Source: Actinomycetota bacterium
Lineage (GTDB): Bacteria; Actinomycetota; Thermoleophilia; Solirubrobacterales; Solirubrobacteraceae
Direction: 5' to 3'
Length of the DNA: 41,142 nucleotides
NCBI GenBank assembly: GCA_005798685.1
Contig: SYIT01000012.1
Location: 1-41,142 of the forward strand
In this document: one piece after another, positions 22,980 through 29,523 of the stretch
Layout: every line of letters starts with the position of its first letter
Position numbering within the stretch: position 1 is the stretch's first letter
The notes under the pieces: generated by a model
Databases searched by the model: none
Told to the model about the DNA's origin: nothing
Seen by the model: only the letters and a program-made list of their open reading frames with translations
Made by a program: the position numbers and the translations under genes

Positions 22980-24013
22980 TGGAAGGCCTGATCGAGCGCT
23001 ACCGCGAGCGCCTGCCGTTCGCTGCGGACGATCCGATTGTCAGCCTCGATGAAGGCTCAACGCCGCTGCTTTACGCTTGCGAGCTAAGCGAACGACTCGG
23101 CGTCGAGGCTTGGCTGAAGATCGAGGGGGCCAACCCAACCGGCTCGTTCAAAGATCGCGGTATGACCTGCGCAGTTTCGGGCGCGCTGCGTGACGGCTCG
23201 ACCGCCGTCGTCTGCGCCTCAACCGGCAACACGGCAGCAAGCGCGGCCGCCTACGCCGCGCGCGCCCGAATGACCTGTGCCGTGATCGTCCCCGACGGCA
23301 AGATCGCCCGCGGCAAGTTGGCTCAGGCAGTAATTCATGGTGCCCGCGTGATCGGGCTGCGCGGCAACTTTGACGAGGCTCTGCGGCTTGTGCGTGAGCT
23401 TTCCGCCAACCATCCAATCGCGCTGGTCAATAGCGTCAACCCATTGCGAATCGAAGGCCAAAAGACCGCCGCCTTTGAGCTGATTGAGGCGCTTGGCCCT
23501 GAGCGGCCGCTCGATGCGCTTTCAATCCCTGTTGGCAACGCTGGCAACATAACCGCCTATTGGAAGGGCTTCACGGAATCTGCTGATGTGCTCGAACGGA
23601 TGCCGCGGATGCTTGGCTTTCAGGCTGCCGGTGCTGCGCCGCTCGTTCTCGGCCACCCGGTTGAGCAGCCGGAGACGCTTGCGAGCGCGATTCGGATTGG
23701 CGACCCGGCGCGCGGCGACGAGGCGCTCAGCGCCGTCGCTGATTCTGGCGGCGTGATCAACTCCGTGACCGACGAGCAGATTCTTGAGGCCTACAGCTTC
23801 CTTGGCTCCCACGACGGCGTCTTCTGCGAACCATCGAGCGCGGCGTCGGTTGCTGGGCTGATCGTCCACGGCGTGCCAGAAGGGGTCGAGCGGATCGTCT
23901 GCGTTCTGACCGGGCATGGTCTGAAGGATCCTGAAACGGCGATCGAAGTTGGCGGCGGAATAATCGCCTGCGAACCGGAGCTGGCGGCGGTCGAGGCCGC
24001 CGTCTGGGGCTGA
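22979..24013 (+). CDS. thrC: Threonine synthase
   Basis: 344 aa, fold type II PLP enzyme converting O-phosphohomoserine to threonine. The PLP lysine is Lys58 in [10 protein letters not shown]. Further marks: [16 protein letters not shown] (phosphate loop region), [31 protein letters not shown] and [11 protein letters not shown], the last before the C-terminal [10 protein letters not shown]. Length is in the range of the short actinobacterial form. The start overlaps the hom stop by one base and thrB begins 2 nt after its stop, so the four genes are one operon. Confidence 0.96.
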   Translation: MEGLIERYRERLPFAADDPIVSLDEGSTPLLYACELSERLGVEAWLKIEGANPTGSFKDRGMTCAVSGALRDGSTAVVCASTGNTAASAAAYAARARMTCAVIVPDGKIARGKLAQAVIHGARVIGLRGNFDEALRLVRELSANHPIALVNSVNPLRIEGQKTAAFELIEALGPERPLDALSIPVGNAGNITAYWKGFTESADVLERMPRMLGFQAAGAAPLVLGHPVEQPETLASAIRIGDPARGDEALSAVADSGGVINSVTDEQILEAYSFLGSHDGVFCEPSSAASVAGLIVHGVPEGVERIVCVLTGHGLKDPETAIEVGGGIIACEPELAAVEAAVWG

Positions 24014-24015
24014 CG

Positions 24016-24867
24016 ATGGAGCGGCGCCGGCTTGTAACCGTCCCGGCCTCATCTGCCAACCTTGGCCCCGGCTTTGACGCCTTCGCCGTAGCGCTTTCAT
24101 GGGCGATGGAACTTGAGGTGGCGGAGACCGGCAGCTTCTCGGTTGAGACCGATCTCGCGATCGCGCGCGATCGCCGCAACCTCGTTGTCCGCGGCTTTGA
24201 GCGGCTCCATCCGCCCGACGACTTCAGCTTCACGATCCGTTCCGAGATTCCGCTGAGCGGTGGCCTTGGAACCAGCGCCGCCGCCTACCTCGCGGGATTG
24301 ATCGCCGCCGATCATCTCTTTGAGCTAGACGCCGACCTGTTCTCGCTTGGTGCCGAGCTAGATGAGCACCCCGACAACATCGCTGCTGCGCTCCAAGGCG
24401 GCTTCGTCATAACGACCGGTGGCGAGATCACGCGCTTCGATCCGCCGGACGGGCTCGAAGCTGTGCTCGTCGTGCCGAACGAGGCGGTCGCCACGCGTGA
24501 GGCCCGCGCGGCGCTGCCCGAGCAGGTGCCGATCGCTGATGCCGTCTTCAACGTCGCCCACGGCGCCTTGCTGACGCTCGGGCTCGCGCAAGGCGACTTT
24601 GAGCTAATCGCTCGCGGCCTCGATGATCGCCTCCACCAGACCTACCGCGGCCCGCTATACCCGCGCTCCTTTGACCTGATCGCGCGGGCGAAGGAGTTTG
24701 GCGCGCTCGGCGCGACGCTCTCCGGCGCCGGGCCAACGGTGCTGGCCTGGACGACCTTCGATACAACTGGGGGAGTAGCCGAAGCGCTCAGCGCCGAGGC
24801 TGGCGAGTGGGCGCAGGTGAGCCGCGTTCGCTTCGAACCGAGCGGAGCTGACGTTCGCGAGCTTTAG
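24016..24867 (+). CDS. thrB: Homoserine kinase
   Basis: 283 aa, GHMP-family kinase that phosphorylates homoserine for ThrC. The N-terminal PASSANLGPGFDAFAVAL and the ATP-binding loop IPLSGGLGTSAAAYLAGL (Pro-x3-Gly-Leu-Gly-Ser/Thr-Ser) are diagnostic, with ELDEHPDNIAAALQGGFV and the C-terminal LSGAGPTVLAW also typical. It completes hom-thrC-thrB. Its TAG stop overlaps the stop of the convergent parA gene by 4 nt. Confidence 0.95.
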   Translation: MERRRLVTVPASSANLGPGFDAFAVALSWAMELEVAETGSFSVETDLAIARDRRNLVVRGFERLHPPDDFSFTIRSEIPLSGGLGTSAAAYLAGLIAADHLFELDADLFSLGAELDEHPDNIAAALQGGFVITTGGEITRFDPPDGLEAVLVVPNEAVATREARAALPEQVPIADAVFNVAHGALLTLGLAQGDFELIARGLDDRLHQTYRGPLYPRSFDLIARAKEFGALGATLSGAGPTVLAWTTFDTTGGVAEALSAEAGEWAQVSRVRFEPSGADVREL

Positions 24868-25655
24868 GCGCCGGCTTCGGCCGGTATCAGCGAAGCGATT
24901 TGCGCGCTCTGCTCGTGAAGGCCGAGTCGCTTGAGTAATTCGGCGGCGACGAGCAGGTAGTCGGCGCCAAGGTCGGGACGATGCTCGAAGATTGGTGTTG
25001 CCCGCTCGGCCGATTCGGCATAGGCGATCGATTGGCGCACGGTCTGGTCAAGTAACCGGTCACCGACGTGCTCGCGCAGCGCTTCGAAGGCTTCGCGCGA
25101 GTGAACGGTGCGCATGTCGGCGATGTTGAAGAGAACGCCAAGCCATTGGAGCTGAGGGTTGAGGCTGTCGCGCGCCAGCTCGATCACCTCGAGCGCCTGC
25201 TCGACGCCGTGCAGCGCGAAGTACTGCGCCTCACTGCTGAGCAGCGCTTGGTCGGCTGCGACGAGCGCGTTGACGGTCAGGAGCCCCAGCGCTGGCGGGC
25301 AGTCGATGAAGATCACGTCGTAGCGGTCACCGACCTCGGCGAGCGCGCCGCGCAGGGTTAGCTCGCGGCCCATCTTGCCGGCCAGCGTGATCTCGGCCTC
25401 AGCCAAGCTCAGGTTGGCGGGAATCACATCGTCAACTATCGCGGCGCTGGCAGTGGCGCGGCCGGAGAGCACATCGCCGATCGTTGGCTCAGCCTCGGGG
25501 TCGATGTCGAAGTAGTCGGAGAGGTTGCCTTGGGGGTCTAAATCAACGGCCAGCACGCGCAGGCCGGTCTGTCGGAATGCGCCGACGAGGTGACGGACCG
25601 TCGTTGTCTTGCCTGTCCCGCCCTTCTGGCTCAGGACCGAGATCGTAATCGCCAT
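24864..25655 (-). CDS. ParA/Soj-family partition ATPase, solo (no parB beside it)
   Basis: 263 aa with a deviant Walker A QKGGTGKTTTVRHL, the following LAVDLDPQGNLSDYF (Walker A'), and YDVIFIDCPPALGLLTVNA (Walker B). These are the marks of ParA/MinD-type dimerising ATPases that move chromosomes, plasmids or other cargo on the nucleoid. ParB is not next to it; instead an FHA protein lies just upstream on the same strand, so cargo may be protein rather than DNA. The ATG at 25655 follows TAGACT by 8 nt and no ribosome-binding site is visible. Its stop overlaps thrB. Confidence 0.9.
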   Translation of the reverse strand: MAITISVLSQKGGTGKTTTVRHLVGAFRQTGLRVLAVDLDPQGNLSDYFDIDPEAEPTIGDVLSGRATASAAIVDDVIPANLSLAEAEITLAGKMGRELTLRGALAEVGDRYDVIFIDCPPALGLLTVNALVAADQALLSSEAQYFALHGVEQALEVIELARDSLNPQLQWLGVLFNIADMRTVHSREAFEALREHVGDRLLDQTVRQSIAYAESAERATPIFEHRPDLGADYLLVAAELLKRLGLHEQSAQIASLIPAEAGA

Positions 25656-25663
25656 TTGCGGCG

Positions 25664-25669
25664 AGTCTA
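25664..25669 (-). promoter_or_regulatory. Putative -10 element TAGACT that includes the FHA gene stop codon
   Basis: On the minus strand TAGACT starts with the TAG stop of the FHA gene (25669-25667) and is followed by 8 nt and the ATG of the ParA gene at 25655. It allows parA to be transcribed from inside the upstream gene's end. Confidence 0.45.
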
Positions 25670-26128
25670 GACAGGCAGCGAGCTGGGCGGTTCGGCGCCC
25701 TCGGCTGCGACGTCGGTTGTGACGCTGACGAAGTTCATCTGGTAGCGACCGATGAGGAAGCTGTCGCCGTCGACAAGGGTGTGACGGTCGATCCGCTCGG
25801 CGGCAACAAAGATTCCGTTGAGGCTGCTGTCGTCAACCAGTTTCAGATCATCGCCTTCGCGAATGATCAGCGCGTGGCGACGCGAGACGGTCGGATCATC
25901 GAAGCGGATGTCGGCGGCCGTACTGCGACCGATTCGCGTCCAGTCGCCGATCAAAGCGACTACGCGAACAAGATCGCCTTCGCTAAAGACCAGATAGTCA
26001 CCGGCCTGCGTCAGCGAGCCGCGCGCGACGTCGACCAGTTCGGCCTGTGAATCTAGCTGCGGCTCCCGCGCCGAGGGCGCAGGCGAATGCGATGCGGTCG
26101 TGCGGTCAAGTCGATCCTCTGCGCTCAT
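25667..26128 (-). CDS. FHA domain protein
   Basis: 153 aa. The FHA fold binds phosphothreonine, usually placed there by Ser/Thr kinases. Key motif: TRIGRSTAADIRFDDPTVSRRHALI (Gly-Arg, Ser, Arg-His, in two stretches), then LKLVDDSSLNGIFVAAERI with the conserved SxNG. Residues 1-35 are a Ser/Pro/Ala-rich tail that may be a target site. ATG 26128 is chosen; a GTG one codon upstream is possible. Directly downstream is ParA. Upstream is a 30-bp palindrome that also faces the opposite gene. Confidence 0.9.
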   Translation of the reverse strand: MSAEDRLDRTTASHSPAPSAREPQLDSQAELVDVARGSLTQAGDYLVFSEGDLVRVVALIGDWTRIGRSTAADIRFDDPTVSRRHALIIREGDDLKLVDDSSLNGIFVAAERIDRHTLVDGDSFLIGRYQMNFVSVTTDVAAEGAEPPSSLPV

Positions 26129-26177
26129 CACAAGCCGTCCAATCGTTGAAGCTGAATCGCGACTGACGTTAATCCTA

Positions 26178-26207
26178 CGCTTGCTGTCAATACATTGACA
26201 GCAAGCG
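26178..26207. promoter_or_regulatory. Perfect 14-bp inverted repeat (30-bp palindrome) in a divergent promoter region
   Basis: CGCTTGCTGTCAAT (26178-26191) is the exact reverse complement of ATTGACAGCAAGCG (26194-26207), with AC between. Each arm contains TTGACA, the consensus -35, pointing outward to the FHA gene on one side and the zinc-ribbon gene on the other. A CTTAAT lies 17 bp after the plus-strand TTGACA (26218-26223). This is the layout of an operator for a dimeric repressor that would cover both -35 elements. The regulator is not in the window. Confidence 0.8.
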
Positions 26208-26242
26208 GCAGGAGAACCTTAATTGCCAACGAATTAGGCAAG

Positions 26243-26512
26243 ATGTTGAGTTGGAATCGCTTACTTGGAGAGCCGGAATTGGAGATCAGGCTGCTGCGAA
26301 AAGGGCACGCCACACGGCTTGCAGCCGAGCTTCATTGCGCCGACTGTGGCCGCATTCCGCTGACAGGCGAGCAGGTCTATGAGTTCGAAGGCGGGACGAT
26401 CTGCACACTCTGCAGCAGCAAACATCAAGATCAGCCGCGAGTGGTCGCTCCAGTTCATCACGTCGAGCACGGCATCAGCGTTCGCAGATCAAAGCTGCCG
26501 CGCGCCGCGTAG
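26243..26512 (+). CDS. Small zinc-ribbon-like protein (hypothetical)
   Basis: 89 aa from the ATG at 26243. Two CxxC pairs, HCADCGRIPLTGEQV and TICTLCSSKH, form a likely zinc ribbon separated by about 24 residues, followed by a short basic tail. The frame continues upstream with an ATT at 26222 six bases after AGGAGA (26210-26215), an alternative non-standard start. If the promoter in the palindrome is used, the transcript would start near 26231 and the ATG at 26243 with a nearby AGG fits better. Function unknown; it resembles short zinc-ribbon regulators or chaperone-type proteins. Confidence 0.6.
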   Translation: MLSWNRLLGEPELEIRLLRKGHATRLAAELHCADCGRIPLTGEQVYEFEGGTICTLCSSKHQDQPRVVAPVHHVEHGISVRRSKLPRAA

Positions 26513-26563
26513 CGTTAGTCGCGCGCCTTTCCGCTTCGCTGCCTCGGTAGACTGCGCCGAGAA

Positions 26564-27088
26564 ATGCAGCCCTGCACGATTTCGCAGAAGATTGACCGGC
26601 CGGTGAACGTCGTCTTCGACTACCTCTCCGATCTGGCGAACTACTCCGAGTTCACCGACCATTTTCTGACCGACTGGCGGATGACGCGCGAGGAGACCTA
26701 CGGGCTGGGGGCGGGTGGGCGCTTCCGCGAGGAGATTCGCTTCGACCGCTTTGGATGGGGCGACATGGCGATCGTTGAGTACGTTGCCCCTCGGCTGATC
26801 GTGCTCGTCGGCTGCGGCGGCAAGTACAACCGCATCCGCAGCTTGACGGCCTTCGAGCTGAGCGACGACGGCGATGACGGCAGCGAGGTCAGATTGACCG
26901 TTGAGACACGCCCCGTCTTCCCCAGCGACAAGGTCGTCGGCGCGCTGGGTCAAGACCGCGCCCGTCGTCGCGGCTGGCGCAAGTCGCTCAAACGGCTTTC
27001 ACGGATTCTCGAAGAGGGCAAAGAGCGTGGGCCGCGGGCGACGATCGCCGGCGGTGCTCGCAAGCCCGCAACAGGGCTGCGCGACTAG
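26564..27088 (+). CDS. SRPBCC (START/Bet v1-like) family protein
   Basis: 174 aa. The start TISQKIDRPVNVVFDYLSDL and NYSEFTDHFLTDWRMT are the first strand and helix of a polyketide-cyclase/dehydrase or COQ10-type SRPBCC fold, followed by RFREEIRFDRFGWGDMAIVE and a C-terminal helix rich in basic residues. Such proteins bind hydrophobic ligands or act as small cyclases. The last 40 residues (KSLKRLSRILEEGKERGPR onward) are longer and more basic than a normal domain, so the protein may touch membrane or nucleic acid. TAGACT at 26548-26553 lies 10 nt before the ATG. Confidence 0.8.
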   Translation: MQPCTISQKIDRPVNVVFDYLSDLANYSEFTDHFLTDWRMTREETYGLGAGGRFREEIRFDRFGWGDMAIVEYVAPRLIVLVGCGGKYNRIRSLTAFELSDDGDDGSEVRLTVETRPVFPSDKVVGALGQDRARRRGWRKSLKRLSRILEEGKERGPRATIAGGARKPATGLRD

Positions 27089-27127
27089 GTCTTGCTGGCG
27101 CTTAATCGAATACAGTTTGAGTCCGTA

Positions 27128-27691
27128 ATGTTCCGCCGCCTCTTCGCCCTAACCCTTCTCGCCGCCGCACTAACTGGCCTCGCCGCTTGCGGTGACAAGG
27201 AGGCGACCGTTTCCGTTGGTGAATCGGAGGCGATCTTCGTGACGCTGGGCGATCTCCAGTACCAAGTTCAAATGTCGCGCCAGCTCAATCCTGCCGATGC
27301 TGGTGACAGCGACCTGCTGGCTGGAATCGATCCAACTGAATCATCGTTGGGCGACGAAGACCTCTGGTTCGGCGTCTGGGTACGCGCTTTTAACAGCAGC
27401 GACTCGGTCGCCTCGACTGCCGACGAGTTCAAGATTATTGACACGCGCGGCGAGGAGTTCGAGCCGATGGTCGTCGAGGAGAGCAACAAGCTCGTCTTCC
27501 GTGCGGCGCCGGTTGAGGCCGATGGCGGCCAGTATCCCAACCCCAACAGCGCTGCCGCGAACTTGCCGACGGCCGGTGCGATCCTGATCTTCAAGCTCCC
27601 TTATCCGGTGCTCGACTACCGCCCGCTTGAACTTGAGATTGAAAGCACCGATCTTCCTGGCGAGAAGGCCAGCGTCACACTCGACGTTTAG
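27128..27691 (+). CDS. Secreted lipoprotein, hypothetical
   Basis: 187 aa. The N-terminus FALTLLAAALTGLAACGDKE is a clean type II signal peptide with lipobox LAAC, so Lgt in this window would modify it. The rest is a compact mostly-beta domain: VSVGESEAIFVTLGDLQYQV, then DLWFGVWVRAFNSSDSVAS, EFEPMVVEESNKLVFRAA and AGAILIFKLPYPVLDYRPLE. This pattern is like DUF4352-type ligand or wall-associated immunoglobulin-like domains, but I cannot name a family with certainty. ATG 27128 is used. The stop overlaps the convergent PBP gene by 4 nt. Confidence 0.75.
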   Translation: MFRRLFALTLLAAALTGLAACGDKEATVSVGESEAIFVTLGDLQYQVQMSRQLNPADAGDSDLLAGIDPTESSLGDEDLWFGVWVRAFNSSDSVASTADEFKIIDTRGEEFEPMVVEESNKLVFRAAPVEADGGQYPNPNSAAANLPTAGAILIFKLPYPVLDYRPLELEIESTDLPGEKASVTLDV

Positions 27692-29439
27692 CGCTGCGCG
27701 AGCATCGCGCTCAGTACCCCTCTGGCCGCGGGAGCCGCGGTTCCGCCACCAGTCCCGGCGCCTACGAACATCACGCCGACCGCGCTGCTGGCGACCTTCC
27801 CCTTGCCGGCCGGCGCGAAAGCAATAAACCAGGCGTCGGTGTCTTCCGGGTTCTCGCTCGGCGAACGCAGCTCGGCGGTGCCCGTCTTTCCCGCGACCTT
27901 CACACCGGGAATTGCTGAGGCCGTCCCGGTGCCGCGGCTGACGACACCGATCATGTAACGCTCAAGAATCTCTGCCGTCGACCGCTTGATCGCTCGCGCG
28001 CCGCTTGAAGGCTTCGCTTTCGCGGCGGTCGCTTGGCTGAGCGTTGGCGTCACCAGGCGACCCTTGCGAGCGATCGTCGTCGCAACCAGCGCCATCTGCA
28101 GCGTGCTGGCCTGAACTTGACCCTGCCCAATCGCCGATGAGCCGACGTTGAGGTCGTCGCCGAGCTCGAGCGGGATAGTGCTCTGCGCCGCGCCGGGGAT
28201 CGGCGAGATGCGGTTGAACCCAAAGCGCTGCGCGGCGGCGACCAACTTCGGCCCACCGAGCTTTGCGCCAAGCGGGGCGAATACCGAGTTGCAGGACTCG
28301 GCAAATGCCTCGGCGAGGCTGCCGCCGCAGACTTCTCCCCCGGCATTCGAGAGGCGGAAGCCGGAGATCTCAATCCCCGACATGAACGGGAAGGTCGATT
28401 TTGTGCTGACGACTCCAGCGTCGAGCGCGCCAGCGGTTGAGATTACTTTGAAGGTTGAGCCGGGAGGCTGAAGCAGCGAAAAGGCTTGGCCGGCGAATGC
28501 TTCAATCGCGCCGTTGCGCGGGTTCAGCGCGACGACGCCGCCTTGGCGGCCGGCCATCGCGTTGATCGCCGCCTGTTCGACGCTTGGGACGATTGTCGTC
28601 CGCACCTTTTCGCCGGGGCTTCCCGGGGAGCGTGCGATCACTCGATTGCCTGCGCTCAGGGTGCCCGACGGCAAGCCCGCCAGTTGCGGTTGAAAGATCA
28701 GCTCCAGCCCCGAGATGCCAACCTGAGCGTCGGGCGGAATCCCGAGAGCGTTGATTTCTGGTGCGCGCTCCGCAGGAATCGAGCCAATCTGGCCGACAAC
28801 TTCGCTCGAGATCGCCGGGATTGATGAGCTTCGCGCCGCTCCTTCAGCGAGTACCTGCCCGTCTTTGGCGAGCAGTGAGCCGCGTTCCTTCATCTCTGTG
28901 CTGCGCGTTAGCTGCTGACCGGGTTTTAGGTCGGGGAAGGCGTTGGCGGGGATCCAAGCGATACGGGTGTTGTCGCCGTCCTCCGTCGTTTGCAGCACGA
29001 CGTTGCCGCTGATCGTGCCGAAGATGCGTGTGCGGATTGTCAACGGAAGCTGCCAGCGGCCGTCACCAATCTCTTTCGGTTCGCCGGCTCTGACCGATCG
29101 TTCGCCTGCCGTCGCGGTAGCGAGCGTCGTGCGGTTCGATTGAGCGAAGTCAAGCAGCGGCGTGCTCTTCTGGGTTTGCGCAGTTAGCTGCGCATACATC
29201 GTCGCCCAATCGGCCTTCGACCAGGCTTGCGCGTAGGCACGAACCTCACTTTCACCGGCGGCGCCCGAGGAGGCTCCAGCGATCGCGCCGAAGAGGAATG
29301 CCAGGCCGGCGAAAAGTGCTGCGGGAATCGCGCATTGACGTAACAAATCGTTTCGTTTCTGCCCGTCGGTGCGCTTCACATTGGAGCGGCTGCTCGAACC
29401 CGGTCGCTTCGGTCGTGATCGACTAGGCTTTTCGCTCAT
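27688..29439 (-). CDS. Class B penicillin-binding protein (PBP2-like transpeptidase)
   Basis: 583 aa. A basic tail (about 1-30), one membrane helix (ALFAGLAFLFGAIAGA), an NTF2-like/MecA-N domain (about 55-170, AYAQAWSKADWATMYAQL), a PBP dimerisation region, and the transpeptidase domain with SxxK in PPGSTFKVI, SxN in AESCNSVF and KTG in AGKTGTAE. It cross-links peptidoglycan outside the membrane. TAAAAT (minus strand) is a -10 candidate just upstream, 18 nt before the ATG. Its end overlaps the lipoprotein gene. Together with the M23 peptidase, Lgt and the CWB2-like protein it makes this an envelope-rich region. Confidence 0.92.
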   Translation of the reverse strand: MSEKPSRSRPKRPGSSSRSNVKRTDGQKRNDLLRQCAIPAALFAGLAFLFGAIAGASSGAAGESEVRAYAQAWSKADWATMYAQLTAQTQKSTPLLDFAQSNRTTLATATAGERSVRAGEPKEIGDGRWQLPLTIRTRIFGTISGNVVLQTTEDGDNTRIAWIPANAFPDLKPGQQLTRSTEMKERGSLLAKDGQVLAEGAARSSSIPAISSEVVGQIGSIPAERAPEINALGIPPDAQVGISGLELIFQPQLAGLPSGTLSAGNRVIARSPGSPGEKVRTTIVPSVEQAAINAMAGRQGGVVALNPRNGAIEAFAGQAFSLLQPPGSTFKVISTAGALDAGVVSTKSTFPFMSGIEISGFRLSNAGGEVCGGSLAEAFAESCNSVFAPLGAKLGGPKLVAAAQRFGFNRISPIPGAAQSTIPLELGDDLNVGSSAIGQGQVQASTLQMALVATTIARKGRLVTPTLSQATAAKAKPSSGARAIKRSTAEILERYMIGVVSRGTGTASAIPGVKVAGKTGTAELRSPSENPEDTDAWFIAFAPAGKGKVASSAVGVMFVGAGTGGGTAAPAARGVLSAMLAQR

Positions 29440-29509
29440 CGTTCGCTCACAGCCGTCATTTTAAGGTAACTAACGAGGCGGTCAGATTAGGGTCGGTCCG
29501 GGAGGCCGC

Positions 29510-29515
29510 TACGCT
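29510..29515 (+). promoter_or_regulatory. Putative -10 element TACGCT, leaderless start of the topoisomerase
   Basis: TACGCT is followed by 8 nt and the ATG at 29524, with no useful Shine-Dalgarno in the right place. Confidence 0.45.
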
Positions 29516-29523
29516 GCGGCGCG

